From positions 1-64,000 of the forward strand of contig JBNJGB010000021.1 of assembly GCA_051747385.1 (NCBI GenBank): a DNA stretch of 64,000 nucleotides. Reading direction: 5' to 3'. Made by a program: the position numbers and the translations under genes. The notes beneath the pieces were generated by a model, which was not told the DNA's origin, searched no databases, and was given only the letters and a program-made list of their open reading frames with translations. Below are positions 26,926-35,240 of this stretch, in pieces (position 1 is the stretch's first letter; the number at the start of each line of letters is the position of its first letter). The stretch is from JBNJGB01 sp051747385. GTDB taxonomy: Bacteria > Myxococcota_A > UBA9042 > PHBI01 > JACKFB01.

Positions 26926-28182
26926 TCAGAACGTGTAGCCGTCCGGGACGACGGACTGGCGGGGGACCACGATGATGCCGTCGCGGACCGCGATCACGTC
27001 GTCGACGTAGGAGTCGACGCCGCGCTCGTTGACCAGGCGCACGTTCTTGCCGATGCGGCAGTCCCGGTCGACGATGACGTTCCGTAGCACGCTCCCCTCC
27101 CCGATGCCCAGGGGCACCTCGCCCGGGTCGAGGTGGCTCTCCAGGTCGTAGCTGCCGGCGCCGTTGCACACGACGCACTCCAGGTCGGCGCCGGACTTCA
27201 GGATGGTGCGGATGCCGATGACGGAGCTCCGGACGCGGCAGTCGTCGCCGATGATGGAGCCGTCCGACACCACGGCGCCGTGGACGTCCGCCCGGCCGAC
27301 CTTCGCCGGGGGCAGGAACCGGGCGCGCGTGAAGATGGGGTAGCGCTCGTCGAAGAGGTTGAAGTCCGGGACGCTCTGCGTGAGCTCCAGGTTGACGCGG
27401 TGATAGCTGCGGACGGTCCCCACGTCCTCCCAGTAGCCCCGGAAGGGATAGGCCAGCAGGCGACGCGTGCCGATGGAGTCGGGGATGATGTGCTTGCCGA
27501 AGTCGTCCCGGGGATCCTGCTCCAGGGCCTCGAAGAGGACGTCGGCCTTGAAGGCGTAGATCCCCATGGACCCCAGGTGGGTGAGGCCGTCGACGGGGTC
27601 CGGGACCGTGAAGCGATCGAGGGTCGGCGCGTCCTTCGGCTTCTCCGCGAACTCCTCGATCCAGGCCCCCTCGTCCACCTTCATCACGCCGAAGCGGGTG
27701 GCGTCCTCCCGCGTCACGCGCGTCGCGGCCACCGTGATCTCGGCGTCGCGCTCGCGGTGGTGGCGGACGAGGTGGCCCAGGTCCATGGTGTAGACCTGAT
27801 CGCCCGAGAGGATGAGGATGTCGTCCTCGCTGTCGGCATCCAGCCGGTGCAGCATCTTCCGCACGGCGTCCGCGGTCCCGTGGTACCAGTCGCCGGCCGC
27901 GCTGCCGTGGTCGGTCTGCTCGGCGGCCAGCACCGTGACGTGCCCCTTCGAGAAGTGGTCGAAGCGGTAGGTGTCCGACACGTGCCGGTTCAGCGAGGCC
28001 GACTGATACTGCGTCAGCACGAACATCCGCACGATGCCCACGTGCAGGCAGTTGGAGATCGGGATGTCCACCAGCCGGTATTTGCCGGCGAAGGGCACGG
28101 CCGGCTTGGCACGCGCGGTCGTCAGCGGCTTCAGGCGCTCACCGCGCCCTCCTCCGAGGATCACCGCGATCACATTACGCAT
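26926..28182 (-). CDS. glgC: Glucose-1-phosphate adenylyltransferase
   Basis: A 418-residue GlgC, starting at ATG 28182 behind GTGAGGG. The N-terminal nucleotidyltransferase has 'VILGGGRGERLKPLTTARAKPAVPFAGKYRLVDI', 'ILSGDQVYTMD' and 'EKP'. The C-terminal left-handed beta-helix carries hexapeptide repeats from about 300 ('GSIIGDDCRVRSSVIGIRTILKSGADLECVV'). It makes ADP-glucose, the controlled step of bacterial glycogen synthesis. A promoter lies at 28243-28271. It is the first gene of the glgCA operon. Confidence 0.95.
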   Translation of the reverse strand: MRNVIAVILGGGRGERLKPLTTARAKPAVPFAGKYRLVDIPISNCLHVGIVRMFVLTQYQSASLNRHVSDTYRFDHFSKGHVTVLAAEQTDHGSAAGDWYHGTADAVRKMLHRLDADSEDDILILSGDQVYTMDLGHLVRHHRERDAEITVAATRVTREDATRFGVMKVDEGAWIEEFAEKPKDAPTLDRFTVPDPVDGLTHLGSMGIYAFKADVLFEALEQDPRDDFGKHIIPDSIGTRRLLAYPFRGYWEDVGTVRSYHRVNLELTQSVPDFNLFDERYPIFTRARFLPPAKVGRADVHGAVVSDGSIIGDDCRVRSSVIGIRTILKSGADLECVVCNGAGSYDLESHLDPGEVPLGIGEGSVLRNVIVDRDCRIGKNVRLVNERGVDSYVDDVIAVRDGIIVVPRQSVVPDGYTF

Positions 28183-28242
28183 GGATACCCTCACTCGTCC
28201 GGGGGGCCGCATCGGCACGTTCGTATGTCGGGAACGGCGACC

Positions 28243-28271
28243 ATCGTAACGAAAGAGGGGGCGTTCGTCAG
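28243..28271 (-). promoter_or_regulatory. Promoter of glgCA
   Basis: CTGACG (28271-28266) and TACGAT (28248-28243) on the minus strand, 17 bases apart; start near 28236, with a leader of about 54 bases. Confidence 0.4.
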
Positions 28272-29140
28272 TCGGATCCGGACTCCGATCCGCTGTCCGG
28301 ATCCTCCCCGGTCGACAGGGCCTCGAGCATGGCGGCCACGCGCGCCTTGGCGTCCAGCGCCTCCTGCTCGGCGGCGTCCAGCTCGGGCTCCTCCTCCTCG
28401 ACCACCTCGTCGGCGAACTCCGGGTTCGCGTTCCAGCCCAGGTAGGTGCCCTTCGCCTTCGGCGCCTTGCTCTCGAGGATCCAGGCGGCCTTGTGGATCT
28501 TCTCCAGCTCGAGGGGCGCGATCTGGTAGCCCGAGACGATGATCTCGGGGCGCTTGCCGTGGCTCCCCACCTCCTCGAAGTTCATCTTCTCGAGGAGCTT
28601 CACCAGCGCCTCCGCGCCCTTCCGGCTCGACGTCTCGATCCGGTGCTCGATCCGGTGCTCCTTGGCCGGATCGGCGTCTGCGTTGAGCAGCGCCTGGATG
28701 CCCTTGCGATCCTCGATCTGGCGCCACTCACGGGCCTTCGGGAGCATCGCCTCGTAGGCCTCCCAGGCCGGGTCCTCCCGGCCGATGAACAGGAGGTCGG
28801 TGCCGACGGACGCGCGCACGCGGTCCTGGGTCGCCGACGGGCGATCGGGCATGTAGAAGACGAGATCCCGCGCGCCGCCGCCCGTCCGACGGCCGACGTA
28901 CAGGCCATCCCTGTCCCGCACGATCTCCCGGACCCGGTTCTCCACGAGGTCCAGGCGCTTCAGCTCGGGTTCGGTCGGGCGCCCCTCGTCGTCGGTCTCC
29001 GCCATCGGGATGCGGACGCCGAAGAACCAGGGGTGGCCGGACAGCGGGAAGTCCTCGCCGTGACCGAGGTCGAGGACCATGTCGAACGACACGTCGTCCT
29101 CCTCCCGGCTCCACATCTCGAACATCGGGGCGTAGGCCAT
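28268..29140 (-). CDS. DUF695 plus RraB-like two-domain protein
   Basis: A 290-residue protein. Residues 1-130 match the DUF695 pattern ('MFEMWSREEDDVSFDMVLDLG' ... 'FGVRIPMAE'). Residues 160-240 resemble RraB (DUF1260): 'TSSRKGAEALVKLLEKMNFEEVG' ... 'IVSGYQIAPLELEKIHKAAWILESKA'. RraB in Escherichia coli binds and inhibits RNase E; such fusions also occur in immunity-type proteins. The C-terminus is acidic. A short duplication gives 'IEHRIEHRIE' at about 165. It follows lpd by 82 bases on the same strand, possibly read through from the 2-oxoglutarate dehydrogenase operon. Role unknown. Confidence 0.65.
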   Translation of the reverse strand: MAYAPMFEMWSREEDDVSFDMVLDLGHGEDFPLSGHPWFFGVRIPMAETDDEGRPTEPELKRLDLVENRVREIVRDRDGLYVGRRTGGGARDLVFYMPDRPSATQDRVRASVGTDLLFIGREDPAWEAYEAMLPKAREWRQIEDRKGIQALLNADADPAKEHRIEHRIETSSRKGAEALVKLLEKMNFEEVGSHGKRPEIIVSGYQIAPLELEKIHKAAWILESKAPKAKGTYLGWNANPEFADEVVEEEEPELDAAEQEALDAKARVAAMLEALSTGEDPDSGSESGSD

Positions 29141-29222
29141 GGGGTTCGTCCTCCTCGCGGCGTGGGCAATGACGGCGCTCCGGGGCCTCGGGAGGACCCC
29201 GGAGGCTGCGCCGCGGCGGTGG

Positions 29223-30629
29223 CTACTTGTGGATCGCCCGGCGGTCGACGTCGAACGCCGCCTCCCGGACGATCTCGGCGAGCGTCGGGTGCGCGTGCAC
29301 CGAACGCGCGATGTCCTCGGCGCTGGCGCCGAACTCCACCGCGACGGCGATCTCGGCGATGAGATCCCCGGCGCGCGCTCCGACGATGTGGCAGCCCAGG
29401 ATACGATCCGTGTCCGCGTGGGCCAGGATCTTCACCTGGCCCTCCGTCTCTCCGAGGCCGAGGGCCCGCCCGTTGGCGACGTAGCGGAACTTCCCCTTCC
29501 GGTAGGGGACGCCCTCGTCCTTCAGCTCCTCCTCGGTGCGCCCCACGCCGGCGATCTCGGGGTGGGTGTAGATGATCGTGGGGATCGCGTCGTAGTTGAC
29601 GTGCCCCTCGTGGCCCGCCAGCAGCTCCGCGACGGCGATCCCCTCGTCGGACGCCTTGTGGGCGAGCATGAGGCCCGGGGTCGCGTCGCCGATGGCGAAG
29701 ATCCCGGACACGGACGTCTCGTAGTCCCCGTTGACGGCGATCCGCCCGCGCTCGTCCAGCTCGATCCCCACGTCCTCGCAGCCGAGCCCGTCCGTGTAGG
29801 GGCGCCGGCCGATGGACACCAGGACGCGGTCCGCCTCGATCTCGTGGGTCTCGCCGTCGGCGTCGTCCCACTTCAGGGTCACGCCGTCGTCGCCGACCTC
29901 GGCGGTGTGCACCTTCGCGCCGGTGACGAACCCGAGGCCCTGACCCGTCAGGATCTTGTGGGCTTCCTTGCCGATCTCGCGATCCACGCCGGGCAGGATG
30001 TGGTCGAGGTACTCCAGCACCGTCACCTCGGAGCCCAGGCGCCGCCAGACCGAGCCCAGCTCCAGGCCGATGACGCCGGCGCCCACGACCACGAACCGCT
30101 CCGGGACCTCCTCGAAGGTCAGGGCCTCCGTGGAGCTGACGACGCGCTCGCCGTCGAAGTCCACGCCGGGCAGGGACGCGGGCTCGGAGCCCGTGGCGAT
30201 GACGATGGCGTCGGCCTCGAGGACCTCCTCCTCGTCGCCCTCGCCCTCCACGACCACCGTGTGGGCGTCGCGGATGCGGCCGAAGCCCTTCGCCCAGTGG
30301 ATCTTGTTCTTCTTGAAGAGCATCTCGACGCCGCCGACCAGCTTGTCGACGATGTCGTCCTTGCGGCCGAGCATGGTCGACAGGTCCAGGTCGACGTCGC
30401 CGATCTTCACGCCGTGCTCGGCCATGTGCTCGCGGCTCGTCTCGAAGCGCTCGGACGACTCGAGGAGCGCCTTGGACGGGATGCAGCCGACGTTCAGGCA
30501 CGTGCCGCCGAGCGTGGGCCACTTCTCCACGCAGGCGACCTTCAGGCCGAGCTGCGCGGCGCGGATGGCGCACACGTAGCCGCCCGGTCCGGCTCCGATC
30601 ACGACGAGGTCGTAGCGGGTCTCAGGCAT
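29223..30629 (-). CDS. lpd: Dihydrolipoamide dehydrogenase (E3)
   Basis: A 468-residue flavoenzyme. The FAD motif 'GAGPGGY' is at 12-18, the redox-active C44-x4-C49 in 'GGTCLNVGCIPSKALL', a second nucleotide motif 'VVVGAGVIGLELGSVWRRLG' near 175, and the C-terminal catalytic His-Glu in 'HAHPTLAEI' near 445. It reoxidises lipoamide on E2 with NAD+. As the third gene after sucA and sucB it serves 2-oxoglutarate dehydrogenase, and may also serve the E1 fusion at 11.9 kb. The start ATG 30629 is the only sensible one. Confidence 0.96.
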   Translation of the reverse strand: MPETRYDLVVIGAGPGGYVCAIRAAQLGLKVACVEKWPTLGGTCLNVGCIPSKALLESSERFETSREHMAEHGVKIGDVDLDLSTMLGRKDDIVDKLVGGVEMLFKKNKIHWAKGFGRIRDAHTVVVEGEGDEEEVLEADAIVIATGSEPASLPGVDFDGERVVSSTEALTFEEVPERFVVVGAGVIGLELGSVWRRLGSEVTVLEYLDHILPGVDREIGKEAHKILTGQGLGFVTGAKVHTAEVGDDGVTLKWDDADGETHEIEADRVLVSIGRRPYTDGLGCEDVGIELDERGRIAVNGDYETSVSGIFAIGDATPGLMLAHKASDEGIAVAELLAGHEGHVNYDAIPTIIYTHPEIAGVGRTEEELKDEGVPYRKGKFRYVANGRALGLGETEGQVKILAHADTDRILGCHIVGARAGDLIAEIAVAVEFGASAEDIARSVHAHPTLAEIVREAAFDVDRRAIHK

Positions 30630-30704
30630 TTGGAGGGCTTCCTGGATGCAGGGGTGGGGGAGCGGCGGGCGCCGCCCCGAGGGCGGGGGCGCGGGGACGC
30701 CGGT

Positions 30705-32033
30705 TCAGACCTCGACGAGGAGGCGCTCCGGGTCCTCGATGCACTCCTTGACGCGGGTGAGGAACTGCACCGCCTCGCGACCGTCGATGATGCGGTGGTC
30801 GTAGGTCAGCGCCAGGTACATCATCGGGCGGATCACCACCTCCCCGTCCACGGCCATCGGGCGCTCCTGGATCTTGTGGAGGCCCAGGATGCCCGACTGG
30901 GGCGGGTTGAGGATGGGCGTCGACAGCATGGAGCCGTAGACGCCGCCGTTGGAGATGGTGAACGTGCCCCCTTGGAGGTCGTCCAGGGCCAGGCGGTTGT
31001 TCATCGCCTTGTCCACGACCTCGGCGAGCCGCCACTCGAAGTCGGCGAAGCTGAGGCGATCCGCGTCCCGGATGACGGGCACGACCAGGCCCCGGCCGCC
31101 GCCGACGGCGATGCCGATGTCGTAGTGGTTCTTGTAGACGATGTTCTGGTCGCGGATCTCCGCGTTGACCGCCGGGAACTCCTTGAGGGCCTCGATGGCG
31201 GCCTTGGCGAAGAACGACATGAAGCCGAGCTTGATCCCGTACTTCTCCTTGAAGCGGTCCTTGTAGCGCTTCCGGAGCGCCATCACCGCGCCCATGTCGG
31301 CCTCGTTGAAGGTCGTCAGGAGCGCCGCGTTCTGCTGGACCTGGACCAGGTTCTCCGCGATCCGTCGGCGGAGCTTGCTCATGGGGACGATGTCCTCGCG
31401 CTCGTCTCCCTCCTCCACCGCCCGGGCCGGCGGCTTCGGCGTCGGGGCGGCGACGGGCTTCCGCTCGGCCTTCTTCGGCTCCTCCTCGGCCTCCTTCGGC
31501 TCGTCGGCCTTCGCCCCCTCCAGGTGACGCTGCACGTCCTCCTTGAGGATGCGGCCGCCGCGCCCGGTCCCTTCGATCCCCGAGGGGTCGAGGCCGTGCT
31601 CCCGGACCATGCGCCGGACCGCGGGCATCATCGGCGTCTCCTCGGCGCCCTCCTCCCGCGTCTTCCCCTTCGCGACCGCCTCCTTCGCCGCGGGCTTCGC
31701 CTCGGCGGGAGCCTCCTGCGCAGCGGGCTCGTCCTCGGCAGGAGCCTCCTTCGCGGCGTGCTCCTCCTTCTTGGAGGGCTTCGCCTCCGCCGTGCCGGAC
31801 TCGTCGATCCGGGCGACGACCGCACCGACCTCGACGTCCTCGCCCTCGGCGGCGACCTGCTCCAAGAGCACGCCGCCCACCGGGGCGGGCACGTTGACGG
31901 TGATCTTGTCGGTCTCCAGGGCGACGATGTCCTGGTCCACCTCCACCCGCTCGCCTGCCTCGACGAGCCACTCCAGGACCGTCCCCTCGGTGATCGATTC
32001 ACCGAGCTCGGGCACGGTGACGTCTGTCGCCAT
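30705..32033 (-). CDS. sucB: 2-Oxoglutarate dehydrogenase E2 (dihydrolipoyl succinyltransferase)
   Basis: A 442-residue E2 with one lipoyl domain (lipoylated K43 in 'LETDKITV'), an Ala/Lys/Glu-rich linker at 80-135, a peripheral subunit-binding domain ('MMPAVRRMVREHGLDPSGI...GRILKEDV' at 138-175), a second linker and a catalytic domain from about 215 ending with 'YDHRIIDG' near 413. 'VPMSKLRRRIAENLVQVQQNAALLTTFNEADM' is the succinyltransferase type. Its ATG 32033 shares one base with the sucA stop (TGATG), so E1 and E2 are co-translated. Confidence 0.96.
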   Translation of the reverse strand: MATDVTVPELGESITEGTVLEWLVEAGERVEVDQDIVALETDKITVNVPAPVGGVLLEQVAAEGEDVEVGAVVARIDESGTAEAKPSKKEEHAAKEAPAEDEPAAQEAPAEAKPAAKEAVAKGKTREEGAEETPMMPAVRRMVREHGLDPSGIEGTGRGGRILKEDVQRHLEGAKADEPKEAEEEPKKAERKPVAAPTPKPPARAVEEGDEREDIVPMSKLRRRIAENLVQVQQNAALLTTFNEADMGAVMALRKRYKDRFKEKYGIKLGFMSFFAKAAIEALKEFPAVNAEIRDQNIVYKNHYDIGIAVGGGRGLVVPVIRDADRLSFADFEWRLAEVVDKAMNNRLALDDLQGGTFTISNGGVYGSMLSTPILNPPQSGILGLHKIQERPMAVDGEVVIRPMMYLALTYDHRIIDGREAVQFLTRVKECIEDPERLLVEV

Positions 32034-34858
32034 CAGTCCTCTCCCTGTGTACCGAAGGTCTCCTCGAGCAGCTTCTCCTGCTCGATGTCGTGCGCGTTGT
32101 GCGACCCGGTGGCCGGGCTGGCGCTGGCGCTCCGGCTGACCCAGCGCACCGGGGGCCCGTCCTCGAACATCCGGGCGAAGCGCGGGTGCAGGTAGTTGCG
32201 CGCCCCCATGTTGGCGGGCTCCTCCTGGCACCAGATGATCTCGCGGAGGTCCCCGAGCCGGCCGAGCGCCTCGTGGATCTCGTCCTCGGGGAGCGGATAG
32301 AGCTGCTCGACCCGGATGAGGGCCGTCGTCTGGTCCTCCAGCTTCTCACGGCGCTTGAGCAGGTCGTAGTAGACCTTGCCCGAGCAGAGCACCGCCCGCT
32401 CCACCCGGTCGACGGACTCCAGTTGATCCTCGGCGATGACCTTGTGGAACCGGCCCCCCGTGAAGTCGCTCATGCGGGACACGGCGAGCTTGTGCCGGAG
32501 CAGGCTCTTCGGCGTCATCACCACCAGCGGCTTCCGCCAGGGACGCAGGACCTGCCGGCGGAGCATGTGGAACATCTGGGCCGGCGTGGTGACGTTGGCC
32601 ACCACGATGTTGTCCTCCGCGCCGAGCTGGAGGAAGCGCTCCAGGCGCGCCGAGGAGTGCTCGGGGCCCTGGCCCTCGTAGCCGTGGGGCAGGAGCATCG
32701 TCAGCCCGGACAGGCGGTTCCACTTGTCCTCGGAGGCGACGATGAACTGGTCGATCATCACCTGGGCGCCGTTGACGAAGTCGCCGAACTGGGCCTCCCA
32801 GACGGTCAGCCCCTCCGGGCGGTCCAGGCTGTAGCCGAACTCGAACCCGACGACGCCGGCCTCCGACAGCAGGCTGTTGTGGATCTCGAAGGGAGCCTGC
32901 TCCTCCGACAGGTTGTTCAGGGGCGAGTAGGGCCGCCCCGTCTCCGTGTCCGTGAGGATGGCGTGGCGGTGGCTGAACGTGCCGCGCTGCGAGTCCTGTC
33001 CGGTCAGGCGGACCGGGTGGCCGTCCAGGACCAGGGCCCCGTAGGCCAGCAGCTCGCCCATGCCCCACGCCAGGGGCGCGTCCTCGTCCTCGAGCGGCGC
33101 GGCGCGGCGCTTCAGGAGGCGCTGCAGCTTCCGGTGGATCTTCAGGTCCTCGGGGAGCTCCACCAGCCCGCGCACGACCCGCTCGAAGCGATCCCGCGAG
33201 ATGTGGGTCTCCACGTCCGGCGCGTCGGCCTCCGGGCCGCCGGTGTAGCCGTCCCAGACACCGCGGAGCGGCTCGTCGACGGGCGCCTCGACGCCGTTGC
33301 CGGCGCGGACCTCCTGGAGCTCGGCGTCCAGGTCGTCGTGCTTCCTGCGGAAGATGGCCTCCACCTTCTCCGCCTCGATGAGGCCGCGCTCCACCAGGCC
33401 CTCGCCGTACACCTCGTGCACGGGCGGGTGCTGCGCGATCTCCTTGTACATGAGCGGCTGCGTGAAGGTCGGCTCGTCGCCCTCGTTGTGACCGAACCGC
33501 CGGAAGCAGTACATGTCGATGATCACGTCCCGACCGAAGGTCTGACGGAAGTCCGATGCCACGCGCGCCGCGTGGACCACCGCCTCGGGATCTTCGCCGT
33601 TGACGTGGATGATCGGGCACTGGGCCATGCGCGCCAGGTCCGTGCAGTAGGGCGTCGAGCGCCCGTCCTCGGGCAGCGTCGTGAAGCCGATCTGGTTGTT
33701 GACGATGATGTGGATGGTGCCGCCCGCCGTGTAGGCGTCCAGCTTCATCATGTTCATCGTCTCGGCCACGACGCCCTGCCCGGAGAACGCCGCGTCGCCG
33801 TGGATGAGGACCGGGACGCAGCGCCGCCGCTCCACGTCGCCGTCGCGATCCTGTTTGGCGCGGACGCGGCCCATGACCACCGGGTCCACGGCCTCCAGGT
33901 GGCTCGGGTTGAAGGTCAGCGACAGGTGGACGTCGTCGCCGAAGCGCGTCCGGATGTCGCTGGAGTGGCCCATGTGGTACTTGACGTCGCCGCGGCCGAG
34001 CATGTCCTCGGGGTCCGGATCCTCGAACTCCTTGAAGACGCCGCGCGGGTCCTTCTCCAGGATGTTGGCCAGGACGTTGAGGCGCCCGCGGTGGGCCATC
34101 CCGAAGACGATCTCTCGGACCCCCGTCTTCGCCATGTCCTCGATCATCAGCGAGAGCATGGGGACGAGGGACTCGGCCCCCTGGAGCGAGAAGCGCTTGG
34201 CGCCGCGGTACTTTGTATGGAGGAAGTCCTCGAACGCCTCGGCGGCCGAGAGCTGCTCCAGGATGAACACCATCGTGTCCGGATCGAGGGTGCAGTGGTT
34301 CTTGGAGCGCTCGAAGCGCTCCTGGAGCCACTCCTTCACCTCGATGTCGTGGATGTGCATGAACTCCACGCCGATGGTGCGGGAGTACGTCTCGCGCAGG
34401 TGGGCCAGGAGCTGGCGGAGGCTCATCCGCTGGGGCCCCTTCAGGAAGACCGTCGAGAACTCCCGGTCCATGTCCTGGGACGTGAAGCCCCAATAGTAGG
34501 GGTCCAGCTCCGGGTGCTTCCAGCCCCTGTTCAGGCCCAGGGGATCCAGATCGGCGAGCAGGTGGCCGCGGACGCGGTACGCGTTGATGAGCTGGAAGAC
34601 GCGACCCTGGGAGCGGATGGTCTCCAGCTCGGCCTCGGCGGTCTCGGCCCCCTCACCCGACCCGGCGAAGATGCTGCGCGCCCGGAACCCGGGATCCGCC
34701 TGGGGAGGCGGGCCCTCGGCGAGCCAGCGACCCTCGCGCTCGAAGAACTCACGCCAGCTCGGATCCACCGAGTTCGGATCCTCCTTGTAGCGACGAAGCA
34801 CCTCCTCCAGGTAGAGCGCGTTCGTGCCCTGAAGGACGGTGTCGATCGGATTCCCCAT
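32033..34858 (-). CDS. sucA: 2-Oxoglutarate dehydrogenase E1
   Basis: A 941-residue E1o, normal length. The start is ATG 34858 behind GGAGAGAGC. The N-terminus 'DTVLQGTNALYLEEVLRRYKEDPNSVDPSWREFF' is the segment that binds E2. 'FGMAHRGRLNVLANIL' and the ThDP site 'GDAAFSGQGVVAETMNM...IIVNNQIGFTT' identify the enzyme. It decarboxylates 2-oxoglutarate in the TCA cycle, passing a succinyl group to SucB. It is first in the sucA-sucB-lpd operon. No convincing promoter was found in 34859-35240. Confidence 0.97.
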   Translation of the reverse strand: MGNPIDTVLQGTNALYLEEVLRRYKEDPNSVDPSWREFFEREGRWLAEGPPPQADPGFRARSIFAGSGEGAETAEAELETIRSQGRVFQLINAYRVRGHLLADLDPLGLNRGWKHPELDPYYWGFTSQDMDREFSTVFLKGPQRMSLRQLLAHLRETYSRTIGVEFMHIHDIEVKEWLQERFERSKNHCTLDPDTMVFILEQLSAAEAFEDFLHTKYRGAKRFSLQGAESLVPMLSLMIEDMAKTGVREIVFGMAHRGRLNVLANILEKDPRGVFKEFEDPDPEDMLGRGDVKYHMGHSSDIRTRFGDDVHLSLTFNPSHLEAVDPVVMGRVRAKQDRDGDVERRRCVPVLIHGDAAFSGQGVVAETMNMMKLDAYTAGGTIHIIVNNQIGFTTLPEDGRSTPYCTDLARMAQCPIIHVNGEDPEAVVHAARVASDFRQTFGRDVIIDMYCFRRFGHNEGDEPTFTQPLMYKEIAQHPPVHEVYGEGLVERGLIEAEKVEAIFRRKHDDLDAELQEVRAGNGVEAPVDEPLRGVWDGYTGGPEADAPDVETHISRDRFERVVRGLVELPEDLKIHRKLQRLLKRRAAPLEDEDAPLAWGMGELLAYGALVLDGHPVRLTGQDSQRGTFSHRHAILTDTETGRPYSPLNNLSEEQAPFEIHNSLLSEAGVVGFEFGYSLDRPEGLTVWEAQFGDFVNGAQVMIDQFIVASEDKWNRLSGLTMLLPHGYEGQGPEHSSARLERFLQLGAEDNIVVANVTTPAQMFHMLRRQVLRPWRKPLVVMTPKSLLRHKLAVSRMSDFTGGRFHKVIAEDQLESVDRVERAVLCSGKVYYDLLKRREKLEDQTTALIRVEQLYPLPEDEIHEALGRLGDLREIIWCQEEPANMGARNYLHPRFARMFEDGPPVRWVSRSASASPATGSHNAHDIEQEKLLEETFGTQGED

Positions 34859-35240
34859 CGTCAGCTCTCTCCTCGCGTGCCGCGTCGTCAGGGGGGAGAC
34901 GCGCGACGCGTTGATCCGCTCGGTCCGTCTAGCGGGCTCCGGGAGTGCGCGCACGGCAGCCGGCCGTCGGCTCGATCCGCCTCGCGGAGCCAGCGCTCGG
35001 GTGTCATGGCGTGTTCGGAGGTCGGTCCCCGCAGGGGTCGGGAGTCGATTCGAGACCGTGGGTCGGCCGCGACTCCGTCAACATACGTCCCGCGGGCGCG
35101 ACGGGCAAGGAGTCACTGGCCGGCCCCCCTCGGGTCCCCCGGCTCGACGGATCCCCGCCGGCGGTCCGGTTCCAGCGCCCCGGAATGCCGATGTGCGGCG
35201 GGCGTGGCACCCAGCGTTCGCCGTTGCTATGATGCCGCTC
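34859..35240. other. 382-base divergent intergenic region
   Basis: It separates sucA (minus) from the Asp-rich lipoprotein (plus). TTGACG on the minus strand near 35080 could be a -35 for sucA but has no adequate -10. On the plus strand GTGGCA (35204-35209) and TATGAT (35228-35233) are 18 bases apart, a possible promoter for the lipoprotein with a start at about 35240. Nothing else is seen. Confidence 0.4.

Noticed and set aside
35205..35224. Sigma-54 promoter suggested by TGGCAC upstream of the lipoprotein
   Set aside because: The -12 TTGC element is not at the right spacing; a TATGAT-type -10 explains the region better.
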